From assembly GCF_011082725.1 (NCBI RefSeq), contig NZ_CP049715.1, forward strand, positions 496,001-560,000: 64,000 nucleotides of DNA. Reading direction: 5' to 3'. Positions 9,361-18,556 of the stretch are shown here, piece by piece (positions within the stretch are counted from its first letter, which is position 1; each line of letters begins with the position of its first letter). The notes under the pieces were generated by a model, which worked only from the letters and a program-made list of their open reading frames with translations, was not told where the DNA came from and did no database searches. Source of the DNA: Apibacter sp. B3706 (GTDB taxonomy: Bacteria; Bacteroidota; Bacteroidia; Flavobacteriales; Weeksellaceae). The translations under genes were made by a program, and so were the position numbers.

Positions 9361-9942
9361 ATGATAACCCATTTGTCAGGAATTATTTTTGAAATATCCC
9401 CTTCCAGTGTAGTTATAGATTGCAATGGAGTGGGGTATTTTGCCACTATAAGTTTACAAACCTATAAAGACATTCAAAACGAAAAAAAAGCCCTAGTATA
9501 TATTCAAGAAATTATACGGGAAGATTCCCATTCGTTATATGGTTTTTCAACTAAAACCGAGCGATCCTTATTTAATCTTTTAATAAGTGTTAATGGAGTA
9601 GGTCCGGCTTCTTCCATTATGATGTTGTCCTCAATGTCTGTATCGGAAATAACCTCGGCTATTTCCGGCGGCAACAACCTGACACTTCAAAAAATTAAAG
9701 GAATAGGTGCTAAAACCGCTCAAAGAATAATAGTTGATTTGCGGGATAAAATTTCTATATTTGAAACGTCTGAAATATTAGATTATAATTTAGGCAATAA
9801 AAACAAATCTGAAGCGTTAAGTGCATTGGAGGTGTTAGGTATTTCTAAAAAAATTACCGAAAAAATAATTGATAAAATTTTAAAGGATAATCCGGATATC
9901 GAAGTAGAAGAGCTTATCAAGGATACTTTAAAAAAACTATAA
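9361..9942 (+). CDS. ruvA: Holliday junction DNA helicase subunit RuvA
   Basis: Tetrameric DNA-binding subunit of the RuvABC complex that migrates and resolves Holliday junctions. The 193 residues show the standard layout. An OB-fold domain opens MITHLSGIIFEISPSSVVID. Two helix-hairpin-helix motifs follow (LLISVNGVGPASSIMML near 76-92 and LQKIKGIGAKTAQRIIVDL near 108-126), and the C-terminal RuvB-contacting domain includes SEALSALEVLGI. Its TAA (9940-9942) is in the same frame as the following sprA gene and only 3 bases before the first usable sprA start codon, so the two are translationally close. Placement of ruvA before sprA resembles other flavobacteria. Confidence 0.95.
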   Translation: MITHLSGIIFEISPSSVVIDCNGVGYFATISLQTYKDIQNEKKALVYIQEIIREDSHSLYGFSTKTERSLFNLLISVNGVGPASSIMMLSSMSVSEITSAISGGNNLTLQKIKGIGAKTAQRIIVDLRDKISIFETSEILDYNLGNKNKSEALSALEVLGISKKITEKIIDKILKDNPDIEVEELIKDTLKKL

Positions 9943-9945
9943 ACG

Positions 9946-12900
9946 TTGAAAGTGTTAAGGTATATTCGTGACTATTTGCTATTGGCAACCATATTTTGTT
10001 TAAGTGGTAGTGTTTTATTTGCTCAAGAAAATGATGATGAACAAGTTTTGCAATTGGATGACCCTGTAAAATATGAGGCGTATTATGATTATAAAAGTGG
10101 AAATTACATATTATATCCCAAGCTGGGAGGTGTAGTTGTCGGTACTCCGATAACTATGACAGCCGAGGACTATACTAAATATGTAATGCAACAAAAGTTT
10201 GATGAATATTACAAAGAACGTTCACGTTTACAAGATGAAATAGGAAGAGCGAAAAAAGAAGGAAGAGAAGTAGAAAAAAAAGGTTTTATTCCGGGAATTA
10301 CGGTTAAATCCAAATTATTTGAGCAAATATTCGGAGGTAATAAAATTGAACTAAAACCTTCAGGATTTGCATCCTTTGATTTAGGAATATTGCATCAAAA
10401 AATAGACAATCCGCAAATTTTACCACAAAACAGAAAGAACTTTACCATCGATTTAAGGCAAAGAATACAAATGAGTCTTATAGGAAATGTTGGTAATAAT
10501 GTACATTTAGGGGTAAACTATGATACTCAGGCAGGTTTCAACTTCGAAAATAAATTAAATTTAGCATGGATTCCGGGCTCGGGAAGTGGGGCGAACTTAC
10601 CCAATGGGACAAGCGGTGGAGAGGATAATATAATTAAGAAAATCGAATTTGGTAATGTAAATATGCCCCTAAGCACCAGTTTAATTACAGGCGCTGAATC
10701 ACTTTTTGGAATCAAAGGGGAATTTCAATTCGGGAGAACATTTTTGACTACCGTATTTTCAGAACAACAATCCGAAGCACGAAATATAACAGTTCAAGGA
10801 GGAGGAGTAATTAATACATTTAAAATTAAAGCAATTGATTACGATGAAAATCAACATTATTTCTTAACGCACTATTTCAGAAACAATTACGATAAAGCTC
10901 TGGAGAATTATCCGGTAATTGGTTCAACCATTAATATCACTAAGATGGAAGTGTGGAGAATCGATTTAGGAAACTCAAACCTTCAAGAGCAGCATCCCGT
11001 TATAGCATTAAGAGACTTAGGAGAAAGTACCACGGGACAACTTCCCGATAATTCAAATTTAAATTTATATAGTACCATTTCAAATTTATCTGGAATCAGG
11101 GACGCTTCCACAGCATACAATAGCGTGAATGGTGTTTCTTTACCGGTTGTACCCACCTCAAGTTCTTCAGCAACTATGAAGAATTATGAAAGTGGAAAAG
11201 AATTTGTTGTTCATAAAAGAGTAAAAAAACTTTCTGAATCAGAATATACTTATAATCCACAATTAGGATATATATCATTAAATCAAAAACTAAATAATGA
11301 TCAACTTTTAGCGGTAGCATTTCAATATACAGATTCTAAAAATCCGGGCAAAATATATAAAGTTGGGGAATTTTCCAATGAAGTTACCGGAGTATTGATC
11401 TTAAAATTGCTAAAACCTAATCAAATCGTCTCTCCCGAATCACCTATGTGGGATTTAATGATGAAAAACATCTATTCAATGGATGCATCTCAAATTTCTC
11501 CTGATGGTTTTATGGTTAATGTTATGTACCAAGACGCCTCTCAAGGGAAAATCAATTATTTACCGGATCCCAATGTAAGAAATTTACAGTTATTGCAATT
11601 ATTAAATTGGGACAGGTTAAATCAAAATAACGATGCTACCGGTACAGGTAAAGGAGATGGTATATTTGACTTTGTAGAAGGAATTACCATAAACTCAGAG
11701 AAAGGTAAATTGATATTTACTAAAGTAGAACCATTCGGGGAATTCTTAAAAAGTAAACCAGTAGACGAAAAATTTATATTTGAAAATTTATACAAAAATC
11801 TAAAAGGAGGTAATATAGTCACATCAGATCCTCTAGCTAATCGATACACCATTGAAGGTAGATTCAAAGGAAGTATAGGTAACGGCATATCCCTGGGAGC
11901 ATTTAACGTTCCGAGAGGGTCAGTTAAAGTTACGGCAAATGGTCAAACATTAAATGAAGGAATTGATTATGTAGTGGACTACCAAATGGGAATGGTAACC
12001 ATTATTAATGAAACCTACAAAAATTCAGGTGTTCCAATCAATATAAGCCTGGAGAATCAATTTGCATTCAATATGCAGAAAAAAAGGTTCATGGGATTAA
12101 ATGTGGAACATAAATTCAGTGATGAATTTATAGTGGGAGCGACCTTTCTTAATTATAAAGAAAGACCGTTAACGCAAAAAGTACAATTTGGTTCTGAACC
12201 GGTTAATAATTCAATGATCGGATTTAATATGATGCTGAATAAAGAATTTCCTTTTTTAACAAAGCTTACCAACTGGATTCCGGGAATTAAAACGGAAGCA
12301 GAATCCAATGTAAGTTTTAAAGTAGAAGGAGCAGCTTTATTACCGGGTGAAAATAAAACAATAAATGATAACTCTTACATTGATGATTTTGAAACAACTG
12401 CATCAAAAATAAGTCTTAAAGAACCCGGCTATTGGGGAATCGCAAGTAAACCCGAAAAAGGTGGATTTGGTAATACTTATATGAATGATATAAGAAATGG
12501 CGATGGAAGGGCATTGATTAGTTGGTATAATATTGACCCTAGATTTTTTGGAATTGGTGGAGGTCAACCGGCGGGTATAGATAATAATGCATTATCCTTA
12601 CACTTACAACGAAGAGTTAAATATCAAGAAATATTCACGGATAGAGATTACATTGCCGGAGAACAATTATACATGAATACGTTTGATGTATCTTTTTATC
12701 CCAAAGAAAGAGGGCCGTATAATTTTAATACACGTAATGAAGATCCTGAATCAGAACGATGGGGAGGTTTAATGAGACCCATATCGGTAACAAATTTTGC
12801 TGAAGCGAATATAGAATATCTTGAATTTTGGATGATGGACCCGTATGCTGACAGTAAAACACCGGGATCTAATCCGTTAGGAAATAAGCCTGAACTAATT

Positions 12901-15900
12901 CTTCAGTTAGGAAATGTGTCTGAAGATGTGTTAAAGGACGGCTTTATGCAATATGAAAATGGTATCACTGACGATATAAGTCAAATGACAACCACTAATA
13001 TTGGGAAACAACCTAAAAATTATCCGTTAGTATATGCTTTTGATACAGAAGGAGAAGCCAGGAGAAAACAAGACGTTGGATATGACGGATTAACAAGTTT
13101 TGAAGAAGCAGATTACTATAAAAATAAAGGATACGATATAGGCAGTAACGCCAATTATGTAAATCCTATAACGGGTGAAGTTGACCCGTCTGCAGATGAT
13201 TACGTATTTTATTTACATGGCGCCTGGGATTCATCTAATGAAAAAAATTCAATCATAGGAAGATATAAATATTACAGGAATTTAGAAGGCAACTCACCTT
13301 CAAATTCTATGGACGCTTCTTCAGCATCTCCGGATACAGAAGACTTGAATAAAGATTTTAACTTAGATGAAACAGAAAATTATACACAATATCGTCTTTC
13401 TTTACTAGATTCCGATTTAAGAAATAATCAAAATCCATTGGTTGTTGATAAAAAAGAGGTTGAAGTATCACTACCCAACGGAAAAAAAGGAAATACAACT
13501 TGGTATTTGGTTCGAATTCCCGTGAGTGCATATGAATTTGGTTCCGCTGAAATTTTAAACAACGTACGATATATACGTATGTTAATGAAAGGATTTTCCA
13601 ATACTGCAACGTTACGTTTTGCAACTCTAGATTTAGTTAGAAGTGATTGGAGAAAATACGAAAAAAATATTTCCTCAGTTAGTGGAGAAAGCAAACAAGA
13701 TACAGACGAAGGAAATGCAACCCTATTACCGGTATCAAATGTCATCATCAGCGCTGTTAACTTAGAAGAAAATTCTACATCGCGACCACCATATGTATTG
13801 CCTCCGGGAATAAGCAGAGAAATTTTAGGTAATACTACCGGAACGCAAATGCAAAATGAATCCTCATTAAAGTTAGAAATAAAAGATTTAAAAAATTCAG
13901 AACCTAGAGGTATTTATAAAAATATTGCATTAGACATGAGACGTTACAAAACATTAAAAATGTTTGTACACGCTGAAAATATGCAAGATGCCTCAAGTAA
14001 TATTGTAGATAAAGAAGCTAAGTTTTTCATCCGTATCGGTAGTGATTTGTCAGATAATTACTATGAATATGAATTCCCATTAAAATACACTCCGAATACT
14101 GCTACGTCTGCTATTGATATATGGCCGATTGAAAATACGATTGAATTAAAATTAAAAGATTTAGTAGCTGCAAAAAATGAAAAAGATAAGAATAACTTAT
14201 ATAATAGTACTGTTCGATATCGTAGTTATGTAACTGGTAGTGATGATAAAATCATCTATGTTAAAGGTAGACCTTCCATAGGAAATGTTAATTCCATAAT
14301 GATGGGGGTACGAAATACTTCCAGCATAGACAAGCATGTAGTTTTATGGCTGGATGAACTTCGTTTATCTGATATTGATAACGAAGGAGGATATGCAGCC
14401 AATGCAAGTATTAATTTTAATTTGGCTGATTTTGCTCAAGTATCCGCATCCGGAACGTATCAATCGGTTGGTTTTGGAGCAATCGATAGTAAACCGAGTG
14501 AAAGAAGCCAAGACGAAACCAAACAATATATGGTAAGTGCTGCCGTAAATGTAGATAGAGTTCTTCCGGATAAATGGGGAATGAAAATACCGGTTAGCAT
14601 TAGTATGTCTGAAACATTTATAGATCCAAAATATAATCCGTTGGATAATGATGTGAAGTTAAAAAATGATCCAAGAAAAAATGAACTTAAAAAAGTGGTG
14701 AGAAGCTATTCCTCACAAAAAAATATTTCTATTTCGAATTTAAGAAAAGACAGAACCACCGGTAAAACACCTAGATTTTATGATGTAGAAAACTTATCGG
14801 CTTCTTTTTCTTATTCCACGGATTATTTTAGAGATATATATACAACTTATAACATATACCAAAATTTACAAGCCTATATTGATTATAACTTCTCGCCTAA
14901 AGGTGTTTATTATCAACCATTTAAAAAAATGAGAGCGGTGCAAGATACCAGCCGATTTGCTAAATATTTAAAATGGTTAAAAGAAGTTAACTTTAATCCG
15001 GTTCCTTCTCGTTTATCTTTTAAAGCTGATATTGCGAGAACCTATAATGAATTCCAATACAGAGATATCAATGCTTATCTCAATAATAATCCTAACAGTT
15101 ATACTCCTATTTTTGCCAATAATTTCTTGTTCGGTTGGCAATACAATATAGGATTTAATCTAACACGTTCGCTTAAATTAGATTTCTCTTCAGGAACAAG
15201 AACCATATTAGATGATATAGGAAACGGAGTACCGGATGACGGAATGATCTGGAATGGATTGTTTACTGCAGGAAGACCTATCAATTTTAATCAAAGATTC
15301 CAATTAAATTATAGAGTACCTATACATTTACTTCCTTATTTAGATTTCACGTCTATAGAAGTTGGATATACAGGTCAATACGATTGGCAGGCCGGTTCTA
15401 ATTTCCAAACTTCATACGATCCTGCAAATGCCGATCCAAGAAAAAGAAGTTTGGGAAATACTGCACAAAATGCTCAAACTATAACAGTCATAGGAAATGT
15501 TGATTTCAGTAAATTCTATAATTATTTTTCAAACTATAAAAAATTTGAAGAAAAAAAACGTAAGAGACAAAGAGAAATAGATTCTTTAAATAGGGCTTAT
15601 GAAACAAATTTTGCCTTAAAAAAACCTAAATCCTTTAAAAAATATACTATTAAAAATAAGTATAAGGCTACGGATTATTTATGGATGATTGCAAGTAGTT
15701 TTAAAAGAGGTCAAATTCAGGTAAACGAAAATAAAGGAACAATTTTGCCGGGATTCTTGCCTGAACCAAGTTTTTTTGGAGTTGGTAGATATGCCGGTTC
15801 AACAAGTGGTCCTACATTCGGATTTTTATTTGGTTCTCAATTCGATTTAAGGAATAAAGCAGTAACAGAAGGTTGGGTTTCGTTAAATGAATATATGACC

Positions 15901-17040
15901 AGTCCATATGTGAAAACAAATAATTCGCAATTGTCAGCTACCCTTCAATTAGAACCGATTAACCATTTACAAATTGATTTAAATATCATGCGTAATCATC
16001 AAAAGACATTATCTCATTCAGGGTTTAATTCTATAGATCCATTGACAGGACAAATTGCTAATACATTCGTCAATCGATCTGCAATGTTCAGTTCTTCAAT
16101 TATATCTTTTGCGACTGCATTCAAATCAGGAGATTATGTATATAATAAAATGATTAGCAACTCAATGATTTTATCACAAAGAGTGGCTGCAAAACAAGGG
16201 CAACCTTTAATCGATACCAATAATGACGGATATGTAGATGGTTATGGGTTAACCAATTCAGAAGTTTTATTACCTTCATTTGTATCTGCATTTTCAGGAA
16301 GAAGTGCAGGAAGTCAAAAGTTAGGTTATAAACGCAGTATGCCGGTTCCAAACTGGAAAATTACCTATGGAGGATTAAAAAACATTCCATTTATTAATTA
16401 TTGGTTCAAAGAATTTAGAATTAATCATAGTTATATTTCAAACTATACCGTTAATGGGGTACAAACCAATCCCGATTATTATTTAGCACAAAACGATTCG
16501 ACAGCACCTGAACGAGATTTAAACGGGAACAGATACAACTATTACACCTACGGAACAGTAGTCATGTCTGAAGGGTTCAGTCCACTTGCAGGAGTAGATG
16601 TCACTATGAGAAATAATATCCAAATTAGAATAGCTTACAATAAAGATAGAATCTATTCTTTAGGATTAACAAATTACACCCTACAAGAAGATTATGGCAA
16701 TGAAGTAGTTTTCGGTCTGGGATATATTGTAAAAGATGTTAAGTTAAAATTGCGTTATCGAGGAGCTACTAAACCGGTAACGGGCGATTTAAATATTAGA
16801 GGAGACGTTTCAATTAGAGATAACAAAACCACCATTAGACGATTGGTAGAGTTAGATTCTCAAGTAACGGGTGGACAAAATTTAGTTTCATTGAAATTTT
16901 CAACAGATTATAACTTTACTAAGAATTTTAATCTTAAATTCTTCTATGAGCAAATGATTACTAAATACAAGGTTTCAACTGCATATCCGCTTTCAACGAT
17001 AAGAGCGGGATTAAGTGCTACATTTACTTTTGGAAATTAA
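9946..17040 (+). CDS. sprA: SprA, outer-membrane translocon of the type IX secretion system
   Basis: Giant outer-membrane barrel through which T9SS cargo leaves the cell; in gliding flavobacteria it also exports motility adhesins. The 2364 residues match the size of known SprA (about 2400). A signal peptide of about 26 residues (hydrophobic LLLATIFCLSGSVLFAQ) precedes the mature protein. Typical blocks include GIPGIKTEAESNVSFKVEGA near residue 785 and long beta-rich stretches to the C-terminus. The frame is closed upstream by the ruvA stop, so translation must begin at TTG 9946 or GTG 9952; the next in-frame ATG is about 70 codons downstream, after the signal peptide. gcvH and a vanZ-like gene follow, as in other Flavobacteriia. 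A sorting-domain protease elsewhere in the window is a likely substrate. Confidence 0.95.
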   Translation: MKVLRYIRDYLLLATIFCLSGSVLFAQENDDEQVLQLDDPVKYEAYYDYKSGNYILYPKLGGVVVGTPITMTAEDYTKYVMQQKFDEYYKERSRLQDEIGRAKKEGREVEKKGFIPGITVKSKLFEQIFGGNKIELKPSGFASFDLGILHQKIDNPQILPQNRKNFTIDLRQRIQMSLIGNVGNNVHLGVNYDTQAGFNFENKLNLAWIPGSGSGANLPNGTSGGEDNIIKKIEFGNVNMPLSTSLITGAESLFGIKGEFQFGRTFLTTVFSEQQSEARNITVQGGGVINTFKIKAIDYDENQHYFLTHYFRNNYDKALENYPVIGSTINITKMEVWRIDLGNSNLQEQHPVIALRDLGESTTGQLPDNSNLNLYSTISNLSGIRDASTAYNSVNGVSLPVVPTSSSSATMKNYESGKEFVVHKRVKKLSESEYTYNPQLGYISLNQKLNNDQLLAVAFQYTDSKNPGKIYKVGEFSNEVTGVLILKLLKPNQIVSPESPMWDLMMKNIYSMDASQISPDGFMVNVMYQDASQGKINYLPDPNVRNLQLLQLLNWDRLNQNNDATGTGKGDGIFDFVEGITINSEKGKLIFTKVEPFGEFLKSKPVDEKFIFENLYKNLKGGNIVTSDPLANRYTIEGRFKGSIGNGISLGAFNVPRGSVKVTANGQTLNEGIDYVVDYQMGMVTIINETYKNSGVPINISLENQFAFNMQKKRFMGLNVEHKFSDEFIVGATFLNYKERPLTQKVQFGSEPVNNSMIGFNMMLNKEFPFLTKLTNWIPGIKTEAESNVSFKVEGAALLPGENKTINDNSYIDDFETTASKISLKEPGYWGIASKPEKGGFGNTYMNDIRNGDGRALISWYNIDPRFFGIGGGQPAGIDNNALSLHLQRRVKYQEIFTDRDYIAGEQLYMNTFDVSFYPKERGPYNFNTRNEDPESERWGGLMRPISVTNFAEANIEYLEFWMMDPYADSKTPGSNPLGNKPELILQLGNVSEDVLKDGFMQYENGITDDISQMTTTNIGKQPKNYPLVYAFDTEGEARRKQDVGYDGLTSFEEADYYKNKGYDIGSNANYVNPITGEVDPSADDYVFYLHGAWDSSNEKNSIIGRYKYYRNLEGNSPSNSMDASSASPDTEDLNKDFNLDETENYTQYRLSLLDSDLRNNQNPLVVDKKEVEVSLPNGKKGNTTWYLVRIPVSAYEFGSAEILNNVRYIRMLMKGFSNTATLRFATLDLVRSDWRKYEKNISSVSGESKQDTDEGNATLLPVSNVIISAVNLEENSTSRPPYVLPPGISREILGNTTGTQMQNESSLKLEIKDLKNSEPRGIYKNIALDMRRYKTLKMFVHAENMQDASSNIVDKEAKFFIRIGSDLSDNYYEYEFPLKYTPNTATSAIDIWPIENTIELKLKDLVAAKNEKDKNNLYNSTVRYRSYVTGSDDKIIYVKGRPSIGNVNSIMMGVRNTSSIDKHVVLWLDELRLSDIDNEGGYAANASINFNLADFAQVSASGTYQSVGFGAIDSKPSERSQDETKQYMVSAAVNVDRVLPDKWGMKIPVSISMSETFIDPKYNPLDNDVKLKNDPRKNELKKVVRSYSSQKNISISNLRKDRTTGKTPRFYDVENLSASFSYSTDYFRDIYTTYNIYQNLQAYIDYNFSPKGVYYQPFKKMRAVQDTSRFAKYLKWLKEVNFNPVPSRLSFKADIARTYNEFQYRDINAYLNNNPNSYTPIFANNFLFGWQYNIGFNLTRSLKLDFSSGTRTILDDIGNGVPDDGMIWNGLFTAGRPINFNQRFQLNYRVPIHLLPYLDFTSIEVGYTGQYDWQAGSNFQTSYDPANADPRKRSLGNTAQNAQTITVIGNVDFSKFYNYFSNYKKFEEKKRKRQREIDSLNRAYETNFALKKPKSFKKYTIKNKYKATDYLWMIASSFKRGQIQVNENKGTILPGFLPEPSFFGVGRYAGSTSGPTFGFLFGSQFDLRNKAVTEGWVSLNEYMTSPYVKTNNSQLSATLQLEPINHLQIDLNIMRNHQKTLSHSGFNSIDPLTGQIANTFVNRSAMFSSSIISFATAFKSGDYVYNKMISNSMILSQRVAAKQGQPLIDTNNDGYVDGYGLTNSEVLLPSFVSAFSGRSAGSQKLGYKRSMPVPNWKITYGGLKNIPFINYWFKEFRINHSYISNYTVNGVQTNPDYYLAQNDSTAPERDLNGNRYNYYTYGTVVMSEGFSPLAGVDVTMRNNIQIRIAYNKDRIYSLGLTNYTLQEDYGNEVVFGLGYIVKDVKLKLRYRGATKPVTGDLNIRGDVSIRDNKTTIRRLVELDSQVTGGQNLVSLKFSTDYNFTKNFNLKFFYEQMITKYKVSTAYPLSTIRAGLSATFTFGN

Positions 17041-17067
17041 TTATATAGGTAAAGATAAAATATTGAT

Positions 17068-17445
17068 ATGAAGACTCCATCGGATTTACTTTATAGTTCT
17101 AAACATATTTGGATAAAAATTGAAGGTAACACAGCACTTATCGGTATAACTGATTACGCACAACAACAATTGGGAGATATTATTTATATAGATGTAAATA
17201 GCATCGGTAATCAACTAAAGTTAGATGAAATTTTTGGAACTGTGGAAGCTATAAAGACCGTATCAGACCTTTTAATGCCTCTTGATGGAAAAGTGCTTGA
17301 AATGAATCTTGAGCTTGAAAATTTGCCGACATTAGTAAACACCGATCCTTATGGAAAAGGTTGGATTATAAAAGTTCAAATACAAAATAATACTTTACTA
17401 GATCAACTATTGAATGCTGAAGACTATAAAAAACTGCTTACTTAA
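17068..17445 (+). CDS. gcvH: Glycine cleavage system H protein
   Basis: Lipoyl-carrying shuttle protein of the glycine cleavage system. At 125 residues it is the normal length. It starts MKTPSDLLYSSKHIWIKIEG, and the lipoylation region reads GTVEAIKTVSDL near residues 53-64, with the acceptor lysine in VEAIK and MPLDGKVLEMN after it. The gene lies 27 bases after sprA, the conserved flavobacterial arrangement; the reason for this linkage is unknown, since no gcvT or gcvP is nearby. Its last 32 bases overlap the start of the vanZ-like gene in another frame. Confidence 0.93.
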   Translation: MKTPSDLLYSSKHIWIKIEGNTALIGITDYAQQQLGDIIYIDVNSIGNQLKLDEIFGTVEAIKTVSDLLMPLDGKVLEMNLELENLPTLVNTDPYGKGWIIKVQIQNNTLLDQLLNAEDYKKLLT

Positions 17446-17797
17446 ACAGTATAAAAAAGTACGTATTATACTTTTCTTATATTTTGGGATATTGACATGG
17501 TTATTATTACGAGCCCCCCAAGGAAATAAAAATTTATTAAACTATTTTCCTCATTTCAGTGATAAGTTAATCCATACCCTAACATTTTTAGGATTAGCTT
17601 TTTTAGCTAAAATTTCATTTCCTAAAAAAAATCAATTGCTAATAATAGGAATAGGTACTCTCTATGGAATTTTGATTGAATTTTTACAAGAATATATGAA
17701 ATTGGGAAGAACCTTTGAATATTCTGATATGGTGGCGGATTTTATAGGTTGTATAATTGGTTATTATATGGCAAAAAAAATGATTGAAATATTATAA
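17414..17797 (+). CDS. VanZ-like membrane protein
   Basis: A 127-residue integral membrane protein. After a basic N-terminus (MLKTIKNCLLKQYKKVR) come four hydrophobic segments: near 18-34, 50-66, 72-90 and 103-122. The VanZ-family signature is visible as HFSDKLIHTLTFLGLAFL, where the family usually has a DKxxHxxxYxxLxxL pattern, followed by GTLYGILIEFLQ and a TFEYSDMVADFIGCIIGY segment. VanZ relatives confer low-level teicoplanin resistance in Gram-positives, but the role in Bacteroidota is unknown. The ATG lies 32 bases inside gcvH, and no other plausible start exists before the first membrane helix, so translational coupling with gcvH is likely. Confidence 0.85.
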   Translation: MLKTIKNCLLKQYKKVRIILFLYFGILTWLLLRAPQGNKNLLNYFPHFSDKLIHTLTFLGLAFLAKISFPKKNQLLIIGIGTLYGILIEFLQEYMKLGRTFEYSDMVADFIGCIIGYYMAKKMIEIL

Positions 17798-18193
17798 GCT
17801 ATTTTTTTACTTGAAATCAATGATTATTCGAAAATATAATTTCAATTAAAGTTAAAATTTCATTAATCAAAAGAAATTTTAGAAATTTAAAAATACACCC
17901 GTTCGCAACATATCGCAGATTTACTTCTAAATTAGATAAAATAAAAATATTTTGCATTTAAATTTTATAATAAAATACTCTTAAAATTTAAGATAAGTGT
18001 AAAAACTAAGTATGAAAAGCATTTTTTTATTCTTATAAAAAATAAAAAATAAAATTAGAGTTTATTGATAAAATTGTGTAAATTAGCACGTTGAGATTGT
18101 TATTATACTTCCTTCTACTTTTTAATTTGAATAGCTAGTTTTTAGTCTGATTTCTTCTCAATTAATTTTTTACCAATTTTTTAAAATTTTTAT
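17798..18193. other. AT-rich intergenic region upstream of the RRM protein gene
   Basis: About 400 bases with no ORF. There is no exact TAnnTTTG box; TAAATTAG at 18079-18086 is the nearest match and would give a leader of about 100 bases. Long leaders are common for cold-induced RNA-binding proteins, but I see no defined structure here. Confidence 0.45.
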
Positions 18194-18469
18194 ATGAACA
18201 TTTTTATTTCAAACCTGAATTACAGGTTGACCAACGAAGATTTACATGACTTATTTTCAGAGTACGGAGAAGTTGAATCAGCAAAAATAATACAAGATCG
18301 TGAAACCGGAAGATCCAGAGGTTTTGGATTTGTTGAAATGGCAGATGCAGAAGCTAAAACGGCAATTCAGGAATTAAATCAAAAAGAATTTGACGGTAAA
18401 GTTATTAATGTCTCAGAAGCTAGACCAAGAGATGAAAAACCAAGAAATAACTTTAGAAGAAGTTATTAA
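18194..18469 (+). CDS. Single-RRM RNA-binding protein
   Basis: A 91-residue protein consisting of one RNA recognition motif (about residues 1-77) and a short basic, Arg/Asn-rich tail (RPRDEKPRNNFRRSY). RNP2 is MNIFISNL at the N-terminus and RNP1 is RSRGFGFVEM near 39-48, with the aromatic residues that stack on RNA bases in place. Such small RRM proteins are widespread in Bacteroidota and cyanobacteria, where some are cold-induced; here the function is inferred as RNA chaperone or post-transcriptional regulator. The gene is monocistronic, with a strong terminator 30 bases after its stop. Confidence 0.92.
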   Translation: MNIFISNLNYRLTNEDLHDLFSEYGEVESAKIIQDRETGRSRGFGFVEMADAEAKTAIQELNQKEFDGKVINVSEARPRDEKPRNNFRRSY

Positions 18470-18500
18470 TTATGGGTTTACTAATTAATAAGTAAAATAA

Positions 18501-18531
18501 AAAACGACTGAATAGAATTCAGTCGTTTTTT
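18501..18531 (+). terminator. Terminator of the RRM gene, probably bidirectional
   Basis: A 13-bp perfect stem (18501-18513 with 18517-18529) with a three-base loop is flanked by A residues on the left and T residues on the right. It could also end transcription of the convergent TonB receptor gene on the minus strand. Confidence 0.9.
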
Positions 18532-18556
18532 GTTTACAGGTCAATGTAAATAATTT

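Noticed and set aside
13358-13748. Overlapping minus-strand ORFs of 88 and 106 codons inside sprA
   Set aside because: They are antisense to conserved SprA sequence, overlap each other and resemble no protein family.
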